A program made the translations under genes and the position numbers. Below are positions 45,200 to 56,690 of a DNA stretch of 64,000 nt, one piece after another. The stretch comes from Mantis religiosa (Eukaryota; Arthropoda; Insecta; Mantodea; Mantidae). Every line of letters starts with the position of its first letter. Position 1 is the first letter of the stretch. The DNA is taken from contig CM060950.1 in the NCBI GenBank assembly GCA_030765055.1, forward strand, positions 278,668,868 through 278,732,867. Direction: 5' to 3'. The notes beneath the pieces are model-generated. The model searched no databases. It saw only the letters and a program-made list of their open reading frames with translations, and had not been told where the DNA came from.

Positions 45200-45701
45200 T
45201 AGTTGACATTGGCTTCATGTATGTGTATTGTCACTTAAGGCAAGTGTGGGTTGCAAGTGATGACACGCAGAACTAAGGTACTATAAGTTGAGCCTCTGTG
45301 TCATGAGAAATGGATTCATGACTATCATGTCTGTCTTATGCATACACGATCATCACTTGCATAGAGGTAGTGCCTACGTTCATTACTAAAGCAAACAGAC
45401 AGCCATTCCAGTGTCAAATTAAACCTTTCTCAACACCAGAGAAGACATGAATGTTGATGTTATTGTGTGAAAGGTATCTTGGCCAAAGGCACATGTGATA
45501 CCTGCCGCTACAGAAAGACGTTTTCAACAGTCCATGCTGGATGGCTTCCCTGGCTGCTGTTTGTGTACCAATGCCCATATAATGTGTTGATCCACACATG
45601 GGTCTGCCCAGAACTTGATCTACAAGAATGACAATGTTCCACAGACCGCCGTTGAAAATACAGACAAACCACTGATACATTGGTTCCAACATGTGTAGCA
45701 A
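45200..45701 (-). pseudogene. Possible Tc1-like transposase relic
   Basis: Minus-strand fragments: TQTAAREAIQHGLL (like the TVRNRLR..GL region before the catalytic core), then in shifted frames a block FSNERRHYLYASDDRVCIRQT, which resembles the Tc1 motif FSDESRFCLYRSDGRVRVWRR with the first catalytic Asp lost. An open frame of about 95 codons (45701-45414) covers the first part. Similarity is weak and spread over frames. An unknown degraded gene is the alternative. Confidence 0.35.
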
Positions 45702-47150
45702 TTTACCAATAGATTTTCATCCCCCTTATTCAGCAAACAATTCCACCCTGTTAAAATAGCCTTCATCTGTGCGACATGAGCACATTCACATCATTGTGGT
45801 ATGGCTGCACCTTAGACTGTCTTTTTAACTGATATTCAACTGTGATGGTACCACAGTTACCGCATTCAGATGGAGAAGAGGTCAGAGAAACATGTCTCTG
45901 CAGCGCCATCTATTGTCTGCGGGCCGCATTATATCTGTCATCAATAATATAACCACTCAGTATCCATAACCACTCAATATCTATGCGCCTGTTTCAGTAA
46001 ACACAGTCTCAAAGAGTTTTGCTGTTTTTTCCGCCAGTGTATCCATTCTACCTGGTGGTCGGCAAGCTTTAAAGGCAACAGGAAGATTGTTGAGGATATA
46101 GGAGAACACTCTAATACAGAAGAGACAACGTACACTGAACTCTTCGTGAAATTATCAGCCACTTATTTTCCTTTAGATTTTGCAGTAACATGTAATTCTT
46201 TAGAAGAGCTTCCCTAACTGTAACTTAATATACTGTCATATATGAATAAACCTAAAACACAGAAAGACTTAAAAAGGTTAGTCATCATTAAAAGAACAGA
46301 TTCATTATCCAGGATCGTTCTGCAGCAACCTAAACAAATGTGCAAAACTGTTCAGAGCTGCAGAACCTAAAAGCTAAGGCTTGAGGAGATAAGTATTGTT
46401 TTATTCATAACCACAATGGTCTACTAAAGTTGTCCGTAAAAGTATAAGAATATGTAAACAAGGAATAAAAATGCGTACCATATTGAAAATTGGTATTATG
46501 ATGATTTATTTTGTCTCGTTCATCTAAAACTTTGCAATTTTGTATAAGGCAGTTCATCCTTCCTCTTCAGAAATTTATTTCATGTTGATTACGTTTTGCA
46601 GGGTCACCTATCATCTCGATCTACAATTGAATATATTGTGCATACAGCCTCAGGAGGAATGAATGAGGTGAAGGAAAGGTGAGATATTGGAGCTGCAGTA
46701 ATGGAATACAGAATATGCTGAGTTCCCAAAAAGTTACTGGCTTGTTCTTCTTCTTTTCATTTAGGCTAACAGCTTGATTCACCAGATAATAATTCTTCCA
46801 TGTCACTTTTGTTACTTCTGGACTACGTTTTGCTCTTGGTGTTCCAATTCTGGCCTTACGCAATAATCTGTCTGATCACATACGGTCACATGTTCACTCC
46901 ATTCTACCCTTCTCCTGTATTCCCACTCGGTTACGTACTCAGTTCCATCACACGCATAATATGCAACGAGCTGCTGAGAACTACAGAAGTTAAGTGTCTC
47001 CAAAAATAAAAACTCATTATTAAATACAACAGGTAATTCAAACATTATTTTATATTTATATACGCCTATGTACCGACTACTTTAATTTATAACTCTTCCT
47101 TAAAGCAAACGAAGTATGAGACAATAAGAAAGTCGGCTAAGTTGATTTAT
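45702..47150. other. Non-coding spacer with one unassigned ORF
   Basis: Mostly featureless. On the minus strand about 47000-46812 a frame reads YYACDGTEYVTEWEYRRRVE to QEQNVVQK and stops. Its composition is protein-like (Trp, Tyr, Cys spread) but I do not recognise it and it has no clear start. Confidence 0.35.
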
Positions 47151-47257
<107 letters not shown>

Positions 47258-47309
47258 CTCAAACTGTCCCTCCATCTGTGTACGGCGATTGTTCTACTGA
47301 TGTATTGTA

Positions 47310-47385
47310 ACGCGGCAGTGTATAGTAGCCCTCATGACCTAATGAGTAAAGCATCGGACTCCTAAGTTGGTGATTGTGGTTTGTC
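47310..47385 (+). repeat. tRNA-Arg-like SINE head, truncated
   Basis: GACCTAATGAGTAAAGCATCGGACTCCTAAG matches the D-arm to anticodon-arm region of tRNA-Arg genes (TGG..AATGGATAA.GC..CGGACTTCTAA). The T-arm is lost at an abrupt junction with gypsy-2-family gag near 47385. It is not a functional tRNA. Confidence 0.5.
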
Positions 47386-49312
47386 GCCAATTTTGAGGAG
47401 CAGTTGTTGGGCGTAAAGTAGGACGTCATGGTGCTGGGCGAGCGTGTCGAGCACCTGGTGAAGCGCGTCAACGACCTGGACGGAAAGGCCGACAGCATCA
47501 CCAAGTCACTGAACGCCATGATAGAAGACATCTTGGGCAGGAGGATGAAGGACGTGTAGGCTGACGCGTCAGAACGCGGCACATTTGCACGTGTCAACCC
47601 TCCTAAATACGATGTCGCGACAACTTTCGAAGTCTTCCGGCGCCAGTTCGACAACGTGGCCAAGCACAACAAGTGGTCAGTGAAGGAAAAGGCCACACAG
47701 CTAATAGCCAGACTCAAGTGACGGGCCGTAGAAATCCGAAACGCTGTTCAGGCAGCGGCGGTGCCCAAAGATATCTGCGAAGCCCTGGAGAACTGATTCG
47801 GAAACCACCGCCTAGTCGCAACCTGCTGAAGCCAGCTGACATCAAGGTCACAACCGCCTTGGGAGACGCTTCTGGACTTCAGCCTGGCAATTGTTTACCT
47901 GGCCAGCAAAGCATTAGACGATCTCCCAACCTAGTTCATATCTCGGGACGCTGCCTACACATTTGTGGACGGGCTACGAGACACCGAGGTAGGCCAGCGC
48001 CTAATACTCTTCGACTACAAAACTTTCCATGAGGCGTTAACAGCAGCATTGAGGATGGAGGCGGCCAAGGTGATGGCTACCCCAACGACGCAAACCAGGA
48101 GTATCCGCTATTATGGAGATCGAAGACCAGTCGGGGTTCACTGGTAAAGACCTAATTTACTGTGTTAGGTGTGTGGACCTCCGGTACTCCAGGAGAGTGT
48201 CTACCCACACCAGGAAGTGCAGCCGGAACTACGAGTACGGGCGGACGTAGCGAGGTTCACTTCGGCATCACCATCATCGCCCCGAGTGACACTGCGCACC
48301 GTCAGCTGACGGATGGATGACAGCCTCATCAGGGACGTTTCTGTGAGGGAGCAGCCGTGCTCTTAGACGGCGTGCTCTTAGACACCGGGACAGCCGTGAA
48401 CGTCATCAGACCTGATATAGCCAAGTGTTTGCCGACGAGGAAGCGGAGCTGACCATACCAGCTAATGCGGCATCGGGCGACACCTTGCCTGTGGAGATGT
48501 AGGTTCTGTTGAAGTTAACCTTGGGACAGAGCTCCTGGACCACAATACGCCTGTGCACGGACTCTGTGTAGCCAGGACAATATTGCGGAGTCTAGATGAT
48601 GTGCCACTGAGGCTGCTCAATCTGACAAGGCACCGATAACGATATTCGGGCCAGGACGGCGTTGGATACGTGCAAGCCCGTGGTCAGCGTAACAGCAATA
48701 GCCAAGACACAGTAGCCGGTGCCGACGCAACACCTCGTGCCACGGACGGAAGCCTTATTGGAGAATGCAGACAAAAACCTGAACGCAGAACAGCTGGAGA
48801 AATTTCGGCAATTGCTGAGACGATACCAACGCTTCTTCAGCCAACATAACAATGACTATGGCGGCATACACAAAGTGCTTCACTGCATCGACATCGGAGA
48901 CGCCCGGCCTACTCTGCAACCACGTGGACGCGTTCCGCTGGCAAAATAAGCGGTGGTACGGGATATGCAAAATGACATGAAATCAGGGGAGTGGTTAAAG
49001 GGTCTCACAGCCGTTGATGTTTCCCTGTAGTTCTGGTGACAAAGAAGGACGGCGTGCTACGCTTCTGCGTTGCCTACAGGAAGCTGAAAGCTTTCACTAT
49101 GAAGGATTGCTCCCCATTACCCCAGATTGACGACACCTTGGACACGCTAGATGTTGCCCAGTGGTTCACGACCCTATACCTGATGCCGGGTTCCGGCAGC
49201 TATGTCTAGACCCGAGAAAAAATGAAAAGACTGCATTTGCGATATGCCAAGGGCTTTGGCAGTTCACAATTATGCCCTTTTGCCTCTGAAACACACCAGC
49301 CGCCTTCCAGTA
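47386..49312 (+). pseudogene. gypsy-2-family fragment: gag to RT
   Basis: Collinear with gypsy-2 from the gag coiled coil (GAGGAGCAGTTG, like gypsy-2 at 21625) through the capsid start (CCTCCTAAATACGA), zinc-knuckle region, protease (TTAGACACCGGGACAGCCGTG, Asp-Thr-Gly) and RT (AAGAAGGACGGCGTGCTACGC, ATGCCCTTTTGCCTC). It breaks off inside RT at the FGLCNAPA motif. Stops and shifts throughout. It overlaps in content with the 58.8-kb fragment (both contain the protease-RT linker and RT start), so the two are separate insertions, not one split element. Confidence 0.85.
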
Positions 49313-49319
49313 AAATGAG

Positions 49320-49800
49320 AGTGGTTTTCGGGAGGAAGTGAGAACTAGAGTAACAGACATAGATAGGTAGGAGATTTCGGAAAATATAGAAGAAAAGAAT
49401 TCATTGAAATTTTTATCAGCAATTAAACACAGGATGGGGCAGGAAAAACGTTTAAATCAATGTGACAATGTTGGAAGAGAAGGCTTTGCATGGATGAGAG
49501 TAGAAATAATATGTGTAAACGTGTTGTGAGGTAGGGATGTGTGAATACTGTGTAGATGAAGAGAGCACTGTTCATTACCTGATTGAATGTAAGGAGTTAA
49601 AAAGTTGCAGGAGAAAAATATGGGATAAGAAATGGGACAGTGTGAGCAAAGACGTAGTGGCAGTACGCATGTTAACGGGGATGAGTGAAAATAAAAACAT
49701 ATGTATAGGAGAATTATTATATAGGTTAAGAGAAAACTGGATTAGGGTAAAAGTAGCGAAGGTCAAGAAGAAATGACACCAAGCAGCTCGTGAAAACCAA
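49320..49800 (+). pseudogene. LINE C-terminal fragment
   Basis: A short open stretch (49537-49776) begins CEYCVDEESTVHYLIECKEL, the C-x2-C...H-x4-C cluster found after the RT domain of many LINEs, followed by a basic helix-rich tail ending VKVAKVKKK. Upstream pieces (LNQCDNVGREGFAWMR in a broken frame) fit the same region. No RT palm is present. It joins the gypsy fragment directly. Confidence 0.65.
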
Positions 49801-50197
49801 AGGTTTATGGCCAGGGGACCTAAGTCAGCAAGTAAATCTTAGGGTCAGCAGTTTCATGTATTTGTACAGGAGATATGGTTGGATGTATTGGATGTGCTTG
49901 ATAGATATCCAAGTCATTGATGTGAAAATGTAATGAAAACTGTACAAATAAACATAAATATCTAAATAGCATATTATGCATTTCAAATAAAAGAATGTAT
50001 AATGCATACCCTCCATACTTGGCAAAAAATATTCTAAACAGATACAAAACCTTAAAAACTTAAAAAAAATCTCCAAGTAACCCTTATCTTACTAGTTATC
50101 TATTAGTGTACGTATATTGAGAAATACAAAACATCAAAACCCAAAATTTAGCAAAAAGGTAATATTTTAAAATCCAAAAATCACATTTACACTAAAT
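49801..50197. other. Non-coding spacer
   Basis: AT-rich and without a supported feature. Confidence 0.5.
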
Positions 50198-50201
50198 ATA
50201 T

Positions 50202-50543
50202 TGTGACTTTGTGGGTTCGTGAAATTAAAATTCTAAATGCACTTACTCAAAATGTTCTTTATTTCAACCGAATTACAGTTGGAATACTTGCCGACTACAT
50301 AGAATTACTTAGCGCACACAATTACAATTCACCAGTTCGTCTGGCACATGTCCAATCCAAGCTCACAATCACATACACCTCGCGGTTCAGTGGATCTTCG
50401 CTACTGTTCCAGAGGTCTGGGGGAGGGGAAAGAGATGGCTAATGATGTTCTTCCCACCATCCCCTCGTTAACGCTGCAAGATAAATGGGTTACTGTCCCT
50501 TACCAGCTGCCAGCTGGTCCTACCTTCCGTTATTTGAGTTACA
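50202..50543 (-). repeat. Solo LTR of a gypsy-2-related family
   Basis: On the minus strand: TGTAACTC...AATAAAGAACATTTTGAG...GAATTTTAATTTCACGAACCCACAAAGTCACA. The 3' end matches the gypsy-2 LTR end closely, the rest does not. ATAT on both sides (50198-50201 and 50544-50547) is an exact 4-bp target duplication. No internal sequence is present, so two LTRs have recombined. Confidence 0.85.
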
Positions 50544-50963
50544 ATATACCCTGAAAAATCATGAACACCTACCTCCCTAAATAAAGAAAATATGAGTTTA
50601 AGACAAAAAGTATTCGCGAAAACAAAATATCACTAAATATTTACAGAAAATTCATAATTAAACAAAAAGTATAACTAAAAAAAAAAAAACAATCTCAACA
50701 AGAGATACTATAAGTTTGTTTGTAATATTAAACAAAACCATAACAATATGGCAGCCTGTAAGTATTAATGAATACAACTAAAACCTTAAATACGAGTATT
50801 AAGCACGCCAAAAAGAAAACGAAAGGAAAATCAAAATCAAGCTCTGTCTTCGTCTTTTATACCCACACTATTCCTTTCCCAAATCTATTTCAATAATTAT
50901 GCACTATCATTTGTCCCATCATCATACGTAACAGAAAGTGTAAGATCACCAACGACTTTCTGT

Positions 50964-51110
50964 AGAGATTCTCGTGTCACCAGCACAAACTTACTAGAGC
51001 TTTCGGTCATGTTTACTCTATGAATGTTTATACTCCACTTTCTGAAGAAGGCCAAGAGTAAATATGGCCGAAAGCTCAAGCACCTTTGTACTGGTAACCC
51101 GAGAAGCTCT
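50964..51110. repeat. Inverted repeat with 56-bp arms
   Basis: 50964-51019 and 51055-51110 are inverted copies, AGAG.TTCTCG.GT.ACCAG.ACAAA...GAGCTTTCGG.CAT.TTTACTCT, about 80% matched, around a 35-base loop. Transcribed, it would form a long hairpin. It looks like a small foldback element; no target duplication was identified. The rest of 50548-51158 shows nothing else. Confidence 0.7.
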
Positions 51111-51158
51111 ACTTAATAATCATCGCCGTGAGAGCTTCAAATCTTTCAACGACTTTCC

Positions 51159-51713
51159 GTGTTGTTACGAGGCATTATTTTGCTGCTGCGTAGACGAGAG
51201 CAAAGAGAGATAGAAGCGGGGAGTGAAAGAGACAGATAGCGCCCAAGCCACGGCTGTAGAGGGATGAGTGCTTGGCACTTGCCGAGAGAGAGAGATAGCA
51301 ACAGAAGCAGAAATAGACAGACATTTCCATGGTGTTCTCGCTACATCACGAAATATCGTCTGAGTTCGGCAACTTTCAAGAAACAGTGGCTAGTGTATAA
51401 ATGCGGTGGTGGGAGCACTTGTCAGGCAGTCGTGCGGGAGCTACTAGGAGTGAACGGAGACTCTAGTTAGTGGTCTATTAGGTGTGTAGCAGTCTGAACT
51501 ACACTGAATAGTAGTTTACTGTACCTGTATGTGTAGTGATTTGAAAGGGAATTCTTTTGTTTGTTTACGTGTGGTGAAGCCACGAGAGACTGAGTTGGTG
51601 TACGTTACGGCATCCTGTTGCGTAGAGCTGTACAAACCGTCTTTCCAAGGAAAAAAGAGCATTTTGAATGCCTGCAAATTAGACCTTTAATTTTAGGAAC
51701 CCACAAGTTCACA
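51159..51713 (+). repeat. Solo LTR, gypsy-2-related
   Basis: Starts around TGTTACGAGGC and ends AGACCTTTAATTTTAGGAACCCACAAGTTCACA, matching the gypsy-2 LTR end. A TATA box (GTGTATAAATGCGG) near 51396 fits an LTR promoter. The 5' boundary is inferred by analogy with TGTCGCGAGCC; no target duplication was found. No primer-binding site follows. Confidence 0.65.
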
Positions 51714-51922
51714 TTATCGAGAAAAGCACAGGTTCATCAGATTAAGGGGGCACGCTCTCTGGCATCTCCACCCACAGGCTGAGATTGAAGATCCCGGTAT
51801 TACGTCACCTGTAGCGTCACCTTCTTTACTTGCGCCGCATATAACAAACGAAGATCTACAGACATTCTTTGTTCAGTACTCTCATGCTCAAATGGGTTTT
51901 AAATCCGAAATCTCCATCTGTG

Positions 51923-52185
51923 TTAATGCCTTGCGATGTTTACGAGGTGAGTTGAAGTCAAAACACCTTTTTTCAGTACTGGGACCAGATAGGACCTTGT
52001 AGTTTTTACAAATTACACGGGTAGTCTTTGTGAATGAGTGACAGAGATGGCGGCGTTGTACAGCGAATAGCACTCTAGTGGTAGTGGCGAGAGTTCGCAG
52101 TGTTTTATACTTAAAATTCTGACGTTTTCATTGCAAGAACAATGTGTAATCATTCGTTTTCTCCATTTTCATGGTGTCACACCTA
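51923..52185 (+). repeat. 263-bp direct repeat, left copy
   Basis: Starts at TTAATGCCTTGCG and ends CACACCTA, identical as far as I can read to 54800-55062. It contains mariner 5' sequence and abuts the left end of the piggyBac. Confidence 0.95.
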
Positions 52186-54799
52186 CCCTTACCGGTCGAA
52201 TACGCTGGTAAAAATTTTCGCCAGCTGGTCGTAGGGATTTCCACATTCCTGTGCGAGGGATTTCTAAAGGAAATGTTTGTGCAATAAGGACCTAAGTGGG
52301 CTGACCTTGCATCCCCGAGAGCCAGGTAGACGGAAGGAACATACAATGCGGTAACTCTCATGCAGCTTTCAACACATGCGTAAATATTAGCAGAAACTAA
52401 GGTAAAATTGTACTCACATGTTTCTGAGGCAAATGGTGCTCGGCGATTTCCTTAGGAAATCCAAAATTGTTTGTCGCTGCACTGTAATGTTTAACTCATT
52501 TTTGTCCATATCTAAAAGTATATAAGTTGCACGTTTGTAAATGTACGAAAACAATCCTTGAAGAACCAAAGTTTTTGTATGTGTACACTGTAATGTTTGG
52601 TCAATTTAAACGTATGCATATTTACACTTGTATAAATGGTTCACTTTTTTAAATGTACGTGAACACTAAATATGGGAAATAAATACTGTAAAGGGGCTGA
52701 GGAAATGACGAACAACCTTATTTGCATTTATATTCCTGTAATGTGTGATACCGTTCGAAACATTGCCCGGGACACAAAGCAGGCTGGTTGGAACATGTTT
52801 TGCAGTAATAATATGTTTCCTTTCTTGCTCCTTTTACCTTCCTGTTGCTGCAGACAATACAGTCTTTGTGTTTCTTATTTTCAAAATGGTATATGAAATG
52901 ATTGGTATGGTTTAGACGTTCTTCTGTTTCCGCCGTACCGGGGTGACATCTCTTCCTTGGATTTCTAATATTCCCTACTAAACTTTGAACTAGAGAACGG
53001 CGAAACTGAAGGTGGCTCATTATCTTGTTGCTGGATTGCAAATTTTGTTTATGGCAACTGTAAAGGATATACGAATTTACGATGCTCACTTCAAGACACT
53101 AAAAGAACAGTTTTCTCCACCATTTAAAAGATTTTCGTAAAAATGCATACGTTGCACAGTAATGGTCATTTCGGTCAACCCCGCCCATGTTCTTAGTGTA
53201 ATTTAACACACAAAGTGGTTTCATTATTTCTTTTTCTAGTCCTCCTTTTTGTATTGTGCTAACCTTCTCCATCGAAGTATCGTGATAGGTGGAAATCATA
53301 ATGACGGGTCTTTTATCTTTCCACCCTAAAATGAGAACTTCATTTTTACGAAAACCAGACACATCCCCACTCTTCAACTTCTTGAAGGCTCCTTGCCTAA
53401 CAGGTCGTGGGTTCCCAGCTCTGCCAGCAATTATTGTGCCTGTTGAATGACATTTTCGCTGATAAAGTTCTTGTGCCAGATCAACACTACTGTAATAACG
53501 ATCTGTGAATAAATGATACCCTGTTATGTCATTTGTACATTTCTGAAGGCGTGACATTAGAGACAACACAATCCTGGTTGTGAAACTTTTATTTTCAAAT
53601 GGTAAACTACAAACATCGGGGGTAATTTTGCCATAATATGGGATAATACTATGAATATAGCCCGTTGCACTGTCAGCTAAAACAAACAAACGAAGTCCCC
53701 ATTTTGTAGGCTTCTTGGGGTTATATGTTTTAAAAATTATATTTCCTTTAAAACCTACAGTAGATTCATCTATGGCAATGTTTTGACCAGGTACAAAATG
53801 CTGCTGGAATTTTTTTTCTGTATGTTCAACAACTCCATGAACTTTTCTAGTCCGCCTCAGTACTGCATTTGTTTCACTTACTGTGTCATTTCCCACGTGA
53901 AGCATCCAAAATATTTGTAGAAAACGATCCCTAGCCATTACATCACGAAAAAATTTAATTTCAGTCTTCCAGTCTGAAGAAAAATAATCTTTTAATTCTG
54001 GCATTGGTACCATACCCATATTAATTATCATGCCCAAAAAGGCTTTCATTTCGCTTAAACTAACACTCCATTTCAGCCAAATAGAACGAGGGCTCATTTC
54101 TATTTTTGAGATTTTTTCTTCGGCATATCTATTTGTTTCGGCAACTATTTCACTAATCAGTTCATCATCGAAAAGCAAAGAAAAATAGTCATATGGAGTA
54201 GCATCATAACCCAAATTTACCTTAGGGCCTGAACTTTTGCTAAAATTATGCTTTACATGCGTTAAGTCATTTGCGCTTACTGCATACCACCCATCTCCGT
54301 CGGCCTGGCTATCGCGAACACCGGTACCAACTGCACTTAGCCCGTTGTTGTCCTCACAGTCACTGGACGCGCTACTTGAAGCAGAACTCGCAATTTCAGC
54401 TTCTTCCGCAAAATCCAAATCGTCATCACTATTATCATTTAGCACTTCCTGTAGAAGATGCCCCAATGCTTCATCATCTTCAGGATTTGATACCCTATAA
54501 ACACGTTTAACACGCACAGGTGTAACACTTGTTGAAGCCATGATGAAGTTCAAAAACAACTATTTTCAATTCCCTCTAGAAACACTATGAATTAAAATTT
54601 ACTCACTAGAGGGCATTTTAGGACGAACGTAATAGTCTGTACTACTAGTTCGTGCCGCCCTCTGGGAAAAAATCTTCGCACTTCATTGAAAAAAATCCTT
54701 GTAAACACCCTCCCAACGTTGTCGACTATATGTCGACATACGACCGCAGCGGCCGGCTTACCCTGTCGACATAGTATCGACATCCGACCGGAAAGGGTT
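52186..54799 (-). mobile_element. piggyBac element, nearly intact
   Basis: Terminal inverted repeats CCCTTACCGGTCGAAT (52186-) and, from the right end, CCCTTTCCGGTCGGAT match at 14 of 16. The right end at 54797 is followed by TT and then TTAA (54800-54803), the piggyBac target site. Near the right end GTCGACTATATGTCGACATACGACCG and GTCGACATAGTATCGACATCCGACCG form a subterminal repeat of the kind piggyBac transposases bind. The left end joins the end of a 263-bp repeat rather than TTAA. One transposase gene fills the middle. Confidence 0.9.
52718..54541 (-). pseudogene. piggyBac transposase with a single amber codon
   Basis: Start ATG at 54541 (MASTSVTPVRVKRVYR). The frame is open for 480 codons, has TAG at codon 481 (53099-53101), and is open again for 126 codons to TAA, 607 positions in all: full length for the family. 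An acidic N-terminus (residues 30-60) precedes the DDD catalytic core: AIDES (D258), LFTDRYYSS (D347), MGGVDRND (D456). The C-terminal cysteine-rich domain follows the amber codon: CIVCSNRK, YYYCKTC, ALCPGQCFERYH. All catalytic and zinc-binding residues are present. The amber interrupts KWWRKLFF-x-CLEVSIVNSYILY, where relatives often have an aromatic residue, so one base change from TGG is the simplest origin. The first 480 residues alone would lack the C-terminal DNA-binding domain. Confidence 0.92.
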
Positions 54800-55062
54800 T
54801 TAATGCCTTGCGATGTTTACGAGGTGAGTTGAAGTCAAAACACCTTTTTTCAGTACTGGGACCAGATAGGACCTTGTAGTTTTTACAAATTACACGGGTA
54901 GTCTTTGTGAATGAGTGACAGAGATGGCGGCGTTGTACAGCGAATAGCACTCTAGTGGTAGTGGCGAGAGTTCGCAGTGTTTTATACTTAAAATTCTGAC
55001 GTTTTCATTGCAAGAACAATGTGTAATCATTCGTTTTCTCCATTTTCATGGTGTCACACCTA
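54800..55062 (+). repeat. 263-bp direct repeat, right copy
   Basis: Begins TTAATGCC directly after the piggyBac right end (plus TT) and ends CACACCTA, then continues into mariner sequence TTGAAATTACTCGCC. Identical to 51923-52185. Confidence 0.95.
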
Positions 55063-55145
55063 TTGAAATTACTCGCCAGTTGAGTAAGGCATGTAGTGAT
55101 GGGACCATGTATATGTCTAGTGCATGTTCATTGGTGCTGTAATAG
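54980..55145 (+). pseudogene. Mariner transposase N-terminus, plus-strand copy
   Basis: After the 5' UTR in the direct repeat, translation in shifting frames gives TFSLQEQCVII, then PIEITRQLSKACSDGTMYMSS, the first helix-turn-helix of a mariner transposase. It matches the minus-strand copy at 56.1-56.5 kb base for base over long stretches. It ends abruptly at about 55145. Confidence 0.65.
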
Positions 55146-55999
55146 TTGATTTTGTTTGGCAAAATAATCAGCTTTGTTTATTTACTTGGTAGCGTTATTT
55201 AGATTTTTTTAAAAAAATTAAAAATATTATAATGTTTATACTAAGTATGTGGAAATGAAATTCCAGAAGAAAACAAACATGATATGTATATTTTTTGGTA
55301 CAGGTGAGTTTTGTATAAACAAATGAACGGTTGCTACTGAGAGACAAAACAATCTACCTTGTGGGAAAAGAACGCAGATAAGATAAAGGTTTTAAAGTGA
55401 TGAGTGGACTTGCAGGTGAGTTATATATAATAAATATATTGTGTAATAATATATAACCAGTCTTCTGAAGTAAAAGTCAATAATATTGGGAGAACGATCT
55501 AAGAAAGAAAGCAGCCCGATAGTGACCGCGAAGTGGACAGGCGTGTTTCGCATTTGCAAAATTTTAAAGTGAACGGACGTACAATTGTATCAGAACGTTG
55601 TGTAGTAAAGATGTAAATTATATTCAATAATCTAAATAAATTATAAGCTTCAACTTACAATTTCTGGGTAAATATAAATCAACCACATTGATTGTATGTA
55701 TATATACTTTACGTCGTATTATGCAAATTTGTTACCCCGAATTAAAGCAACTAAATTATACTAATGTAAAATTAGAGTTACTTTTTCAGGAGATAAAAGT
55801 TAATTCCCTGCCTCGAGACCACGCCTGAGTTACCATAGTTCTGATGCACCGATTGGAGCAGCACCGGAGATCGTCTAGAGGCATCGCTACATCTCAGTGC
55901 CAGATCTGAGCAGACGTCTCGGATCGAGAAAACGTAGTAACCCGTGGCTTTGTCATTTTCTTCTCGAAGGGCTGAATTGAACCAGCAGCTCCAGACGCA
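55146..55999. other. Non-coding interior of the composite
   Basis: AT-rich to about 55790, then GC-richer to 56000. No ORF or motif recognised. Confidence 0.45.
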
Positions 56000-56690
56000 A
56001 CGCAGGAAGATTACAGGTGAGGATAATTCCGTCCCACATCTTCAGCATTAAATATCCCGTGGCAGTGTTCAGTTCAACGAACGCAGAAAATCGTGTGACA
56101 ACAAACCAAGACAGTTGTGGTCATTGCCTCCAACATTGGCATTTCCGTGGGATCTGTGAACACAATCTTGCATGACGATCTGAAAGTTGCTCAATCGGGA
56201 TCATCCAAAAAAATGTTCTCCACTCGCTGATCATGTCGTCAGATGGTGCGAGACCGTGACTGTCTTGATTGTTGGTCACACAATGTTCTGCCTTCATTGA
56301 ACTGTCGCACCCATGAACGTACATTAGACACATCCATGGTCCCATCACCACATGCCTCACGCAACTGGCGATGAATTTCAATAGGCCCACACCACAAATG
56401 GAGCACACCATGACTATACGCTGTTCTTCCAACGAAAACGTGGCCATTTTAAGTATCAAAACATTCCTAACTCTCGTCGCTGCCACTAGAATTCCATGTG
56501 CTGTAGAGTGCTGCCATGTCTGTCACTCACTGACAAAGGGTCCACATATACTTTTTTTAAAATTCCTATTTGGTCCGATTCCTGAAAGGAGGAGGTGCTC
56601 TAATTGGAATGCACCTCTCACTTTTGCAAATACAAAATGCATAATTCTAATCCTTGAGCATTACAGGAACTGCAAAATAACATAGGGAAG
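56000..56690 (-). pseudogene. Mariner transposase N-terminus, minus-strand copy
   Basis: Minus-strand: 5' UTR, then MATFSLEEQRIVMVC, PIEIHRQLREACGDGTMDVS and, in the next frame, a VRSWVRQFNEGRTL block, the paired helix-turn-helix region of mariner. Frameshifts break it before the catalytic domain. Orientation is opposite to the copy at 55.0 kb; together they form an inverted pair with 5' ends outward. Confidence 0.75.

Noticed and set aside
51888..52073. Small conserved gene (same peptide also near 54.8-54.95 kb)
   Set aside because: The similarity comes from the 263-bp direct repeat, which is mariner 5' untranslated sequence read antisense.
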